Assembly: GCF_900114385.1 (NCBI RefSeq)
Contig: NZ_FOSW01000002.1
Coordinates: 248,001 to 312,000, forward strand
DNA from: Geodermatophilus ruber
GTDB taxonomy: Bacteria; Actinomycetota; Actinomycetes; Mycobacteriales; Geodermatophilaceae
Reading direction: 5' to 3'
DNA length: 64,000 nucleotides
The first letter of the stretch is position 1. Each line of letters starts with the position of its first letter. The notes beneath the pieces were generated by a model, which did no database searches, was not told the origin of the DNA, and saw only the letters and a program-made list of their open reading frames with translations. Shown here piece after piece: positions 1-8,815 of the stretch. Both the position numbers and the translations under genes were made by a program.

Positions 1-664
1 CCCACGGGAAGCACCAGCCGTTGCAGTGGAACATCGGCAGCGTCCACAGGTGCACCGCGGACGGCGACAGCTGCGTGTGCGCCACCATCGCCAGGGCCTG
101 CAGGTAGGCGCCCCGGTGGTGGTACATCACGCCCTTGGGCCGCCCGGTCGTGCCCGACGTGTAGTTGATCGACAGCAGCGTCCGCTCGTCGTCCGGCCGC
201 AGGGCCAGGGGAGCGGCCCCGGCGAGCAGCTCCTCGTAGTCCGCGCCCGCGCGGAGCCGCCGCGGCGGCTCCGTCACCTGCGCGAGCGCCGCGTCGACGA
301 CCTCGTCGAACGCCGGGTCGTGCACCAGGACGGCGGACTCCGAGTGCTCCAGGATGTAGGCGATCTCCCCGGCCGACAGGCGGGTGTTGACCGCGACGAG
401 GGGCACCCCCGCCCACGGCACGCCGAAGTTCGCCTCGAGCAGCACGTGTGTGTTCGGGGCGAGGACCGCCACAGGCCGGCCCTGCGCGAGGGGGGCCAGC
501 GCGCCGGCCAGCCGCCGCGCCCGGTCGTGCAGCTCGGTGTAGGTCCAGCGCCGGTCTCCGTCGACCACCGCCACCCGGTCGCCGTGGGCCGCGGCCGCCC
601 GGTCCAGGTAGGAGATCGGCGTCAGCGGCTCGAAGGCGAGGGCGTCCAGATCCGGCGTCGTCAT
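1..664 (-). CDS. Acyl-CoA synthetase (AMP-dependent ligase), N-terminal part, cut by window edge
   Basis: This would activate a carboxylic acid to its CoA thioester with ATP. The 221 residues present contain the AMP-binding motif YTSGTTGRPKG at about residues 168-178. They end in LPMFHCNGWCFPW, a stretch typical of medium-chain (AlkK-like) acyl-CoA synthetases. The C-terminal half, with the adenylate-closing lysine, lies outside the window. It is the last visible gene of a minus-strand run with a DHA2 transporter (52-bp gap) and an alpha/beta hydrolase. Its position next to the catabolic cluster suggests that it activates an acid made there, but this is inference. The substrate cannot be told from the sequence. 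Confidence 0.9.
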   Translation of the reverse strand, partial: MTTPDLDALAFEPLTPISYLDRAAAAHGDRVAVVDGDRRWTYTELHDRARRLAGALAPLAQGRPVAVLAPNTHVLLEANFGVPWAGVPLVAVNTRLSAGEIAYILEHSESAVLVHDPAFDEVVDAALAQVTEPPRRLRAGADYEELLAGAAPLALRPDDERTLLSINYTSGTTGRPKGVMYHHRGAYLQALAMVAHTQLSPSAVHLWTLPMFHCNGWCFPW

Positions 665-716
665 CAGGGTCCATCCTCGGGAGCGGCCGCGCCCAGCCCG
701 GGAGCACGGCCGGGGG

Positions 717-2213
717 TCACGGCAGGGGTGCGGCAGGTGGTCGCGCCAGGAGCACGTCCTCGTCGTCCTGCGCCGGGCCCGCCAGCCGGCGCGGCAGCAC
801 GATCGCGGCGAGGACGGCGCCGGCGAGGGCCACCCCGGCTACGACGAGCAGTGCGAACCGCTGGCCGGCCAGCGTGCTCACGGTCAGGCTGCCACCGCCG
901 GCGAGCGCGCGCTCGGTCGCGATGGTCGTCAGCACCGCGACGACCGCGATCGACAGGGTGCCGCCGAGGGCCTGGGTGCTGTTCAGGGCGCCGGCGCCGA
1001 CCCCGTGGCGGCGTCCCGGGACGCCGGACAGCGCCGTCACGGTGCAGGTGACGTTGATCGCCCCGCTGCCGAGGCCCAGCAGCAGGAAGGGGACCAGCAG
1101 CCCGCCGGCGTAGCCGGTGGAGCTGTCGAGCCCCAGGGCCAGGAGGCCGGCGCCGGCGGCGCAGAGGACCAGCCCGGCGGGGACGAGCAGCCGCGGGCCG
1201 ACTCGGTGCGTGTTGCGGGAGACCAGGCGTGCGGTCACGGCGACCGTGGCCGCCCACGGCACGAAGGCGAACCCCGCGCGCAGCGCCGACCAGCCGAGCG
1301 TCTCCTGCATGAACAGCGAGCTGGTGTAGTACGCCCCGATGCCCACCCCCGCGGTGAGCAGGACGAACAGGAAGGCGAAGGAGGTGCGATGCCGGAAGAT
1401 GCCGAGGGGGAGCAGCGGGTCGGCGCCCCGGGCCTGGGAGACCACGAACAGCCCGACCAGCACCGCGGCGGCCGCCAGGGTGCCCCAGGTTCGCGGCTCC
1501 GCCCCGTACACCTGGAGCTCGGTCAGTCCCAGGATGAGCGCCGCCACCCCGAGGGTGACCAGCAGCCCGCCCACCGCGTCGAGCCGCTGGCGGTGCTCCG
1601 GCCGGATCGCCGGGACGACGAAGAAGGCGACCGCGAAAGCGAGCAGGCACACCGGCACGTTGACCAGGAAGATCCAGCGCCACCCGCCCATGTCGGTGAG
1701 GACGCCGCCGATCACGTTGCCCAGGGTGGCGCCGAAGGCCCCGATCGCCGCCCACATGCCCAGCGCGGAGCTCCGTTCCCGCGGCTCGACGAAGACCGTG
1801 GTGAGCAGGGACATCGCCGCGGGGGAGGCCATGGCCGCGCCGATGCCGGCGAACGCGCGGGCGGCGATCAGCAGGCCGGCGTCCGAGGCGACCGCGCAGA
1901 GCAGCGACCCCACGGTGAACACGAACAGGCCGGCCAGGAACAGCCGCCGGCGTCCGAACACGTCGGCGCTGCGCCCGCCGAGCAGGAGCAGGCAGCCGAA
2001 GGTCAGGCTGAACGCTGTCAGCACCCACTGCAGCTGAGCCGGCGCGAGGCCCAGGTCGGCCCGGATCGCCGGGAGCGAGACGACGACCACCGTCCCGCCG
2101 ACGAGCAGGATGAACTGCACGCTGCACATCAGGGCCAGGAACAGCCCCCGGTGCCGGACCGCCGGTGCGGCGGGCGCGGGGTGCTCCGCCGGCACGGTCA
2201 CGGGCCTGGCCAC
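717..2213 (-). CDS. MFS transporter, DHA2 (14-TM) family
   Basis: A 498-residue integral membrane protein with about 14 hydrophobic segments, the layout of the DHA2 (EmrB/QacA) drug:H+ antiporter family. The loop after TM2 carries GGRSADVFGRRR (about residues 79-90), the MFS signature A motif, and TM5 has a GGWRWIF motif typical of the subfamily. The start is a GTG preceded by AGGAGGG. It sits between an alpha/beta hydrolase and an acyl-CoA synthetase on the same strand, so it may export a toxic substrate or intermediate of the neighbouring catabolic genes. Family assignment is firm; the substrate is unknown. Confidence 0.9.
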   Translation of the reverse strand: MARPVTVPAEHPAPAAPAVRHRGLFLALMCSVQFILLVGGTVVVVSLPAIRADLGLAPAQLQWVLTAFSLTFGCLLLLGGRSADVFGRRRLFLAGLFVFTVGSLLCAVASDAGLLIAARAFAGIGAAMASPAAMSLLTTVFVEPRERSSALGMWAAIGAFGATLGNVIGGVLTDMGGWRWIFLVNVPVCLLAFAVAFFVVPAIRPEHRQRLDAVGGLLVTLGVAALILGLTELQVYGAEPRTWGTLAAAAVLVGLFVVSQARGADPLLPLGIFRHRTSFAFLFVLLTAGVGIGAYYTSSLFMQETLGWSALRAGFAFVPWAATVAVTARLVSRNTHRVGPRLLVPAGLVLCAAGAGLLALGLDSSTGYAGGLLVPFLLLGLGSGAINVTCTVTALSGVPGRRHGVGAGALNSTQALGGTLSIAVVAVLTTIATERALAGGGSLTVSTLAGQRFALLVVAGVALAGAVLAAIVLPRRLAGPAQDDEDVLLARPPAAPLP

Positions 2214-2319
2214 GACTCAGCCCTCCTGGTGTGCGGGGGTCGTCCGGCAGGTCGGCGGCGGAGGGGTCACCGTTCCGCGCGACACCGGGTGCGACCGGGG
2301 GAGTCCGCCCCGGACGGGG

Positions 2320-3123
2320 TCACGAGGTCTTCCCGGTCAGGTACGTGGTGATGGCGGCGAGGGTGTCGTCGGGGTACTCGAGGACCATGCCGTGGCCGCC
2401 GCGGGGCAGCACCTGCAGCGTGGCGGTGGGGATGAGCTCGGCGATCTCGACCGACTGCGACACCGGGGTCAGCACGTCCTCGGCGCCGGTCAGGACCAGC
2501 GTGGGGGTCTGCACGGTGGGCAGGTCGGGCCGGGAGTCGTAGATCCGCAGGCCCGCGGCCTGGGCCTCGAAGCCGGCCAGGGTCGTCGGGTGCGGGTCGA
2601 GGCGGGACAGCTCCGCCTGCGCGGTCACCGCCGCGTGGTCGCTCACCAGCCGCGGGGTGAACCCCCAGGGCATGCCGGTGATGGCGATCGACACGGGGTC
2701 GGCGCCGCTGCGCCGCAGGGCCAGGCCGGTGTCGAGCCAGGCGTCCTGGACGGCGGTGTAGGACGGGAACGCGTTGAGCAGCACCGCCTTCGACAGCACC
2801 TCGCCGTGGCGGATGAGCATCGACTGGAGTACCGAGCCGCCGAGCGACCAGCCGACCGCCGACACCGGCCCCAGGCCGAGGAACTCCACCAGCGCGGCCG
2901 TGTCGTCGGCGAGGTCGTCGATCGAGTACGGGCCCGGGGGCACCTCGGTCTGCCCGGTGCCCCGGTTGTCGACCGTGATGACGGTGAAGCTCTCGCGGAG
3001 GCGCGGCGCGGCGGCCGTCCAGGCGATCGAGCTGGATCCCAGGCCGGCGATGAGCAGGAGGGGAGGGCCGTCGCCGCTGACCTCATAGTGCATCGAGATC
3101 CCGTTGACCGTCGTGGTGGACAT
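2320..3123 (-). CDS. Alpha/beta hydrolase
   Basis: A 267-residue alpha/beta-hydrolase-fold enzyme. The nucleophile elbow is GWSLGG with Ser93, the oxyanion loop follows IAGLGSS near residue 27, the acid is probably the Asp of GAEDVLTP (about 218), and the His is in GGHG (His244). The size and lack of a signal peptide point to a cytoplasmic ester, lactone or C-C hydrolase. The ATG start is preceded by GAGAGGAG. It is the first gene of a minus-strand run (hydrolase, DHA2 transporter, acyl-CoA synthetase) divergent from the ABC-transporter operon. The substrate is not predictable. Confidence 0.88.
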   Translation of the reverse strand: MSTTTVNGISMHYEVSGDGPPLLLIAGLGSSSIAWTAAAPRLRESFTVITVDNRGTGQTEVPPGPYSIDDLADDTAALVEFLGLGPVSAVGWSLGGSVLQSMLIRHGEVLSKAVLLNAFPSYTAVQDAWLDTGLALRRSGADPVSIAITGMPWGFTPRLVSDHAAVTAQAELSRLDPHPTTLAGFEAQAAGLRIYDSRPDLPTVQTPTLVLTGAEDVLTPVSQSVEIAELIPTATLQVLPRGGHGMVLEYPDDTLAAITTYLTGKTS

Positions 3124-3632
3124 CGAGGTCGGCTCCTCTCACGGGATCCCACGAGGGGCCCGTCGATCCGCGTCCGTGGGGGCGTCGCAGGCACGGCGGA
3201 CCGCCGGCGTGCGAGGTCGGGCGGTGCCACCGCCCCAGGGATCCCGCGCCCCCGGTGGACCAGCGATCCCGCGCCGGCCACCGAGTCGTCGGTGGGGCAA
3301 CTGTCGGGCGGGGGCGCGGGGTGATCAATGGGGAACGGTCCACATCCCACCTGCCCGGCAGTGGGCAGCGGTCCACTCGGCCGCCCCTCGGAGGACCCGG
3401 AACCGGGGTTCGCGGCCTCTTGACCGGTGAATCAGCAACTGGTCGTTGCGACCCGGGTCACAGACCCCTAACGTCCGTGGCCGTCGTCACACCCCCCGTG
3501 GTCGTGCCGGCACTCCTGGCTGAGACGCCGGGTCAGGTCCGATCCCGCGGACCCGGACGGGAGACGTGTGCCGTCCGAGGCCTCGCGAGGCGATCAGCCG
3601 CCCGTTACTTCCGACGATGGGGTGGTGGATCT
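3124..3632. promoter_or_regulatory. Divergent intergenic region upstream of the ABC-transporter operon
   Basis: 509 bp between the divergent hydrolase gene and the permease gene, with no convincing gene. It should hold promoters for both directions. Near 3337-3376 the heptamer GGTCCAC occurs twice, about 32 bp apart, flanking a small dyad (CTGCCC, 6-nt spacer, GGGCAG, 3351-3368). That layout could bind a dimeric regulator. No regulator of a known family is encoded next to it. Confidence 0.4.
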
Positions 3633-4577
3633 GTGCTGAGATTCCTGCTGCTACGAGTGTTGACCACCATTCCTGTCCTGGTGCTGGTGACCTTCGTGGT
3701 GTTCGGCCTCGTGTTGCTCATCCCGGGCGACCCGGCCGTCACGATCGCCGGGCCGGACGCCACGGTCGAGCAGGTCGCGGCCATCCGAGAGCGGCTGGGC
3801 CTGGACCGGTCGCTGCTCGTCCAGTACTGGGACTGGGTCACCAGCGCGATGTCCGGCGACCTGGGCACCTCGCTGTACACCAGCCGGGCGGTGGCGACGT
3901 CGATCGGTGACGCCCTGCCCGTCTCGATCGCACTCGCCGGCGCGGCGCTGCTCGTCTCGCTGGTGATCGCGGTGCCGACGGCCATCGTGTCCGCGCTGCG
4001 CCGGGGGACCTGGATCGACCGCGTGGCGACGCTGGGCTCCTCGCTCGGCATCGCGCTGCCGTCGTTCTGGCTGGGCCTGGTCTTCGTCCTGGTGTTCAGC
4101 CTGACCCTCGGCTGGCTCCCGGCGACCGGGTACGTCCCGTTCGCGACGGACCCCGCGGCGTGGGTCACCCACCTGATCCTGCCGGCGCTGACCCTCGGGA
4201 TCGCCGGCGCCGCGGAGAGCACGCGGCAGCTGCGCGGCTCGATCATCGGCGTGCTGCAGCAGGACTACGTACGCACGGCCCGGGCCAAGGGGCTGCGCGG
4301 CCGGATGGTCGTGGGCAAGCACGTCATGAAGAACGCGAGCGTCCCGCTGGTGACCGTGCTCGGCCTGCAGATCACCGCGCTGCTCGGCGGGGCGGTGCTG
4401 GTCGAGCAGGTCTTCGGCGTCCCCGGGCTCGGGCAGGTCGCCATCGCGGCGGTGACCACCCGCGACATCCCGGTCATCCAGGGCATCGTGCTCGTCGCCG
4501 TTCTGGTGGCCGTGGTCTGCAACTTGCTCGTCGACCTCGTATACGGCTATCTCAACCCGAAGGTGCGGCCACGATGA
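3633..4577 (+). CDS. ABC transporter permease, peptide/opine/nickel (DppB) family
   Basis: A 314-residue inner-membrane permease with about six TM helices. The N-terminus (FLLLRVLTTIPVLVLVTFV) and the motif TARAKGLRGRMVVGKHVMKN, which contacts the ATPase, are characteristic of DppB/OppB. I chose GTG 3633 because the family starts just before the first helix and a GGGGTGG sequence lies upstream; the frame stays open further 5' but is not family-like there. The next permease gene overlaps the stop by ATGA. It should form the channel with the following permease and two ATPases, loaded by one or both of the binding lipoproteins encoded about 5-9 kb downstream. Confidence 0.93.
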   Translation: MLRFLLLRVLTTIPVLVLVTFVVFGLVLLIPGDPAVTIAGPDATVEQVAAIRERLGLDRSLLVQYWDWVTSAMSGDLGTSLYTSRAVATSIGDALPVSIALAGAALLVSLVIAVPTAIVSALRRGTWIDRVATLGSSLGIALPSFWLGLVFVLVFSLTLGWLPATGYVPFATDPAAWVTHLILPALTLGIAGAAESTRQLRGSIIGVLQQDYVRTARAKGLRGRMVVGKHVMKNASVPLVTVLGLQITALLGGAVLVEQVFGVPGLGQVAIAAVTTRDIPVIQGIVLVAVLVAVVCNLLVDLVYGYLNPKVRPR

Positions 4578-5548
4578 CCCAGTCCCAGACCGGCCCGACG
4601 ACCTCCGAGCTGTCCGTGGCCCCCGGCGCACCTGCCGCAGCCGGGCTCCCGGCCGGCACCGACGTGGCGGCGGTCGCGCACCCCCCGGTCCGCCACCGCG
4701 GCGGCGCCTGGTCCAACTTCCGGCGGCGGGTGGCCAAGAACACCGGGGCGGTGATCGCCCTCGGCGTCCTCGGCCTGCTCGTGGTCATCGCCGTCATCGC
4801 CCCGTGGATCACCCCGGCGGACCCCAACCAGCAGGACCTGCGCAGCGTCCTCCTACCGCCCTTCAGCGACGGCTACCTGCTGGGCAGCGACCAGTTGGGC
4901 CGGGACATCCTGAGCCGGCTGATCATGGGCACGCGGGTGTCGCTTCTGGCGATCGTGCTGGCGCTGGCCGTCGCCATGGTCATCGGCGTCCCCGCGGGGT
5001 TCCTGTCCGGGTTCCTCGGTGGGCGCTTCGACATGCTGGTGATGCGCCTCAACGACGCCGCGATGAGCTTCCCGCCGCTGCTGCTGGCGATCGCGCTCGT
5101 CGGGGTGCTCGGCCCCAGCCTGCGCAACGCGATGATCGCCGTCGGCATCCTGCTCGCGCCCCGGTTCCTCCGGCTGGTCCGCGGCGTGGTCATCGGGCTC
5201 AAGGAAGAGACCTTCGTCGAGGCCTCCCGGAGCATCGGGACGCGCACCCGCACGATCATCGTGCGGCACATCCTGCCGAACACGCTGTCGCCACTGACCG
5301 TGGCGATCGCGGTGACCGCCGGGTACGCGATGTTGTCCGAGGCCGGCCTGAGCTTCCTCGGGCTCGGCGTCCAGCCGCCCGATGCGAGCTGGGGCTCGAT
5401 GATCCGCGAGGGCTTCCTCTACGTCGGTCGGGCCCCCTGGCTCGGCATCTTCCCGGGCGTGCTCATCGCCCTGACCGTCTTCACCTTCGTGACCCTGGGC
5501 GACGGCCTGCGCGACGCCCTCGGCCGTGAAGAGCGCACCGAGTCCTGA
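4574..5548 (+). CDS. ABC transporter permease, peptide/opine/nickel (DppC) family
   Basis: A 324-residue permease with a long polar N-terminal extension (about 50 residues) before the first helix, followed by the DppC hallmark LGSDQLGRDILSRLIMGTRVS. The cytoplasmic loop has EASRSIGTRTRTIIVRHILPN, the EAA-type ATPase contact. The ATG start overlaps the stop of the upstream permease by four bases, so the pair is translationally coupled. It partners DppB-like and the two ATPases to import a small solute. The family also handles opines, oligosaccharides and plant-derived compounds, so peptide is only the default label. Confidence 0.93.
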   Translation: MTQSQTGPTTSELSVAPGAPAAAGLPAGTDVAAVAHPPVRHRGGAWSNFRRRVAKNTGAVIALGVLGLLVVIAVIAPWITPADPNQQDLRSVLLPPFSDGYLLGSDQLGRDILSRLIMGTRVSLLAIVLALAVAMVIGVPAGFLSGFLGGRFDMLVMRLNDAAMSFPPLLLAIALVGVLGPSLRNAMIAVGILLAPRFLRLVRGVVIGLKEETFVEASRSIGTRTRTIIVRHILPNTLSPLTVAIAVTAGYAMLSEAGLSFLGLGVQPPDASWGSMIREGFLYVGRAPWLGIFPGVLIALTVFTFVTLGDGLRDALGREERTES

Positions 5549-5576
5549 TCACCGGAGCACAGGAAGGGCTGGGCAC

Positions 5577-6602
5577 ATGACCCGCACACTGCCGCTGGAC
5601 AGACCGGCGGCCACCACGACGCTGGAGGTGGAGGACCTCGTCGTCGAGGTCCTCACCGAGAACGGCTGGGCCACGGTCGTCGACGGCGTCTCGTTCAGCC
5701 TCGGGCGGGGCGAGACCCTGGGCATCGTCGGGGAGTCCGGCTCCGGCAAGAGCGTCACCTGCCTGGCCATCGCCGGTCTGATGCCGCCGCGGCAGACCCG
5801 GGTCCGGGCCGGGACGCTGCGGCTGCTCGGCCAGGACCTCACCGCGCTCGACCAGCGGCAGATGGCCGACATCCGGGGACCGAGGATCGCCATGATCTTC
5901 CAGGAGCCGATGAGCAGCCTGAACCCCGCGTTCACCGTCGGCGACCAGATCGCCGAGGTGCTCCGCCGGCACGAGGGGCTGTCGCGCAAGGCGTCGAAGG
6001 CCCGGGCGATCGAGCTGCTGGACCGGGTCGGCGTCCCCAACCCGGCCCGGCGCTTCGGCCAGTACCCGTTCGAGTTCTCCGGCGGGATGCGGCAGCGGGT
6101 GATGATCGCCATCGCCCTGGCCTGCACCCCGGACATCATCATCGCCGACGAGCCGACCACGGCCCTCGACGTGACGGTGCAGGCGCAGATCCTCGAGCTG
6201 CTGCGCGCGATCCAGCGCGAGCACGGGATGTCGGTCATCTTCATCACCCACGACCTCGGGGTCGTCGCCGACGTCTGCGACCGGGTCCTGGTCATGTACG
6301 CCGGGCAGATCGTCGAGGGCGCCCTGCTGGACGAGCTGTTCGAGGACCCGCAGCACCCCTACATGGAGGGCCTGCTGATGGCGATGCCCCGGATGGACCA
6401 GGTCAGCGAGGCGCTGGTCAGCATCCCCGGGCACCCGCCGCAGGTGGGTGCGATGCCGGCGGGATGCCGCTTCCACCCCCGCTGCTCCTACACGCGGGAG
6501 CAGTGCACCCACGGAGACGCGCCGGCCCTGGAACAGGTCGGCCCCACGCACACCACCCGGTGCCTGCGGCACCCCGAGCTGACCCTGCGGGGGACCACGT
6601 GA
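5577..6602 (+). CDS. ABC transporter ATP-binding protein, DppD/OppD family
   Basis: A 341-residue ATPase with Walker A GESGSGKS, Q-loop FQEPMSSLNP, signature FSGGMRQRV and Walker B IIIADEPTTALD. The C-terminal extension with PAGCRFHPRCSY and further cysteines is typical of the peptide-transporter ATPases and can bind an Fe-S cluster in some members. ATG 5577 is preceded by AGGAAGG; an upstream in-frame start would run into dppC. The downstream ATPase gene starts at a GTG overlapping this stop. It energises the transporter from the cytoplasmic side as a heterodimer with the next protein. Confidence 0.93.
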   Translation: MTRTLPLDRPAATTTLEVEDLVVEVLTENGWATVVDGVSFSLGRGETLGIVGESGSGKSVTCLAIAGLMPPRQTRVRAGTLRLLGQDLTALDQRQMADIRGPRIAMIFQEPMSSLNPAFTVGDQIAEVLRRHEGLSRKASKARAIELLDRVGVPNPARRFGQYPFEFSGGMRQRVMIAIALACTPDIIIADEPTTALDVTVQAQILELLRAIQREHGMSVIFITHDLGVVADVCDRVLVMYAGQIVEGALLDELFEDPQHPYMEGLLMAMPRMDQVSEALVSIPGHPPQVGAMPAGCRFHPRCSYTREQCTHGDAPALEQVGPTHTTRCLRHPELTLRGTT

Positions 6603-7642
6603 TCGAGACCGAGCCGCTGCTGGACGTCCGCGACCTGCAGGTCACCTTCTCGCCGCGGAAGAAGATGTTCCGCGAGCGGGTGTCCCTGCGGGCCGTGGAC
6701 GGCGTGAGCTTCCAGCTGTACCCCGGGGAGACGGTGGGCCTGGTCGGCGAGTCGGGCTGCGGGAAGTCGACCACCGCCCGCGGGCTCATGCGCCTCGTCG
6801 AGCCGAGCGGTGGCTCGGTGACGCTGGCCGGCCGGGAACTGCTGGGCCTGCCGGCGAACAAGATGCGCAAGGCGCGCAAGGACATCCAGATGGTGTTCCA
6901 GGACCCCTACTCGTCGCTGGACCCCTCGATGCTGGTGCTGGACTCGATCGCCGAGCCCATCGACGTGCACCTGGACCTCGACCGGGCGCAGACGGTGGAG
7001 CGGGTCGGGGCGCTGCTCCAGCGCGTGGGGCTGCCGGCGGAGTACATGTACCGGTACCCGCACGAGTTCTCCGGCGGCCAGCGGCAGCGCATCACGATCG
7101 CCCGCGCTATCGCCGCGGACCCGAAGATCCTCGTGCTCGACGAGGCCGTGAGCGCCCTCGACGTCTCCACCCAGAACCAGGTCATCGGCCTGCTGGAGGA
7201 CCTCTCGCGGGACGCCGACCTGACCTACCTGTTCATCGCCCACGACCTGTCGGTGGTCCGGCACATCTCCGACCGGGTCGCGGTCATGTACCTGGGGCAG
7301 ATCGTCGAGCACGGCGACGTCGACCGGGTGTTCGACGCCCCGGCGCACCCGTACACGGAGGCGCTGCTGTCGGCCGTCCCGCTGCCCTCGCCGAAGGTGC
7401 AGCGCAGCCGGGAGCGGATCGTGCTCGCCGGTGACCCGCCGGACCCGTCCAAGGTGCCGCCGGGCTGCCGGTTCCACACCCGGTGCAAGTACGCGATGGA
7501 TGTCTGCCGGACCGTCGTCCCGCTGCCCACCCCGACCATCGGCTCCGGCGAGGTCACCTGCCACCTGCACACGAGCGGGCCGCAGCTGGCCGGTGCGTCC
7601 GTCCGGGAGCTCACCACGCCGCACGCCGCGGTCGTGGGCTGA
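6599..7642 (+). CDS. ABC transporter ATP-binding protein, DppF/OppF family
   Basis: A 347-residue ATPase with Walker A GESGCGKS, Q-loop FQDPYSSLDP, signature FSGGQRQRI and Walker B ILVLDEAVSALD (Ala where most homologues have Pro, not expected to matter). It has the same cysteine-containing C-terminal tail (PPGCRFHTRCKYAMDVC). The GTG start overlaps the preceding stop by four bases, giving the order permease-permease-ATPase-ATPase without gaps. No binding protein lies directly beside this set; the two candidates are downstream at 9.9 and 12.6 kb on the same strand. Confidence 0.93.
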   Translation: MIETEPLLDVRDLQVTFSPRKKMFRERVSLRAVDGVSFQLYPGETVGLVGESGCGKSTTARGLMRLVEPSGGSVTLAGRELLGLPANKMRKARKDIQMVFQDPYSSLDPSMLVLDSIAEPIDVHLDLDRAQTVERVGALLQRVGLPAEYMYRYPHEFSGGQRQRITIARAIAADPKILVLDEAVSALDVSTQNQVIGLLEDLSRDADLTYLFIAHDLSVVRHISDRVAVMYLGQIVEHGDVDRVFDAPAHPYTEALLSAVPLPSPKVQRSRERIVLAGDPPDPSKVPPGCRFHTRCKYAMDVCRTVVPLPTPTIGSGEVTCHLHTSGPQLAGASVRELTTPHAAVVG

Positions 7643-7652
7643 GGCGGCCGGC

Positions 7653-8693
7653 ATGCGATCAGCCCGCTGGAAGGGCATCCGGAGCATCTCCCTCGACGAG
7701 GTCCCCGACCCGCAGCCCGGCCCGCACGACGTCGTCCTGGACGTGCAGGCCTGCGGGATCTGCGGCTCCGACGTGCACGCCTACGCCGAGGGCGCGTGGA
7801 TCACCGAGGGCGCGCCGATGGGGCACGAGTTCGCCGGGACGGTGGCCGAGGTGGGCGCCGAGGTGGCCGGGATCGGCGTCGGCGACCGGGTCGCGGTGAT
7901 CCCGATGGGGCCCTGCGGCGCGTGCCCGCAGTGCACCGTCGGCCATCCCAACCTCTGCGCCGACCTGAGCAACAGCGCCCGCGGCGGCCTCAGCGACCGG
8001 GTCCTGGTGCCGCACGCCGCCCTCGGACGGCAGCTGTACCGGATGCCGGACACCCTCACCTTCGAGGAGGGGGCCTTCCTGGAGCCGCTGTCGGTGGCGA
8101 CCCGGGCGGTGCGGTCGGCCGCGCCCGACCTGGACGGGCCCATCCTGGTGACCGGGCTGGGCTCCATCGGCCAGTGCGTGCTGCGGGTGCTGCGGGCCTA
8201 CGGCGCCACCGACGTCCTCGGGGTGGACGTGTCGCCGCCACGGCTGGCCGTCGCAGCGGCGACCGGGGCCGCGGTGCTCGACTCCCGCGCCGAGGACCTC
8301 CGACAGCACGTCCTCGACCGCTGGGGCACCACGGTCTCCCCGTACCAGCGGGGCGGCAACGTGGGCACCGTCTTCGAGTGCTCGGGGGCCCTGCCGGTGC
8401 TCGACGTGCTGCCCGAGCTGACCGCCCCGGCCGGCACCATCTCGATCGCCGGCCTGACCAGCTCGACGCCGCACGTGGACCTCAACACGGTGGCCCAGAA
8501 GGAGCTGCGGCTGCTGGGCAGCTTCGCCTACACCCCACCGGACTCCGCCGAGGCGTTCGGGCTGCTCGCCGAGGGCCGCGTGCAGGTGGCGCCGCTGGTC
8601 TCCCACCGCGTGCCGCTGAGCCGGGTGGAGGAGGCGCTCGAGACGCAGCACGCCGTCGACGGCTCCGTGAAGGTCGTCGTCGTCGCCGACTGA
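7653..8693 (+). CDS. Zinc-dependent alcohol dehydrogenase (MDR superfamily)
   Basis: A 346-residue medium-chain dehydrogenase. Catalytic-zinc ligands are Cys37 (CGICGSDVH) and His58-Glu59 (MGHE). A structural zinc site is formed by Cys88, Cys91, Cys94 and Cys102, and the Rossmann motif GLGSIGQ lies near residue 165. It should oxidise an alcohol or polyol with NAD(P)+ in the cytoplasm. The gene starts 10 bp after the ATPase gene, so it belongs to the transporter operon. This suggests that it acts early on the imported compound. The substrate is unknown; the closest general groups are sorbitol/threonine-type dehydrogenases. Confidence 0.9.
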   Translation: MRSARWKGIRSISLDEVPDPQPGPHDVVLDVQACGICGSDVHAYAEGAWITEGAPMGHEFAGTVAEVGAEVAGIGVGDRVAVIPMGPCGACPQCTVGHPNLCADLSNSARGGLSDRVLVPHAALGRQLYRMPDTLTFEEGAFLEPLSVATRAVRSAAPDLDGPILVTGLGSIGQCVLRVLRAYGATDVLGVDVSPPRLAVAAATGAAVLDSRAEDLRQHVLDRWGTTVSPYQRGGNVGTVFECSGALPVLDVLPELTAPAGTISIAGLTSSTPHVDLNTVAQKELRLLGSFAYTPPDSAEAFGLLAEGRVQVAPLVSHRVPLSRVEEALETQHAVDGSVKVVVVAD

Positions 8694-8815
8694 ACCGCAG
8701 CACCGTCGCACCACCGGTCACCGGGACCTGCCGGCGACCGCCGCGCCCGCGCCCGCTCACGGGGACCCCCGTGCCCGGACGCCGGCCATCCCCGCACCAC
8801 CGGAGAGGAACGACG

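Noticed and set aside
3255-3632. Upstream extension of the permease (126 more residues)
   Set aside because: The extension is Arg/Gly-rich, lacks hydrophobic helices and precedes the conserved DppB N-terminus; GTG 3633 has a better context.
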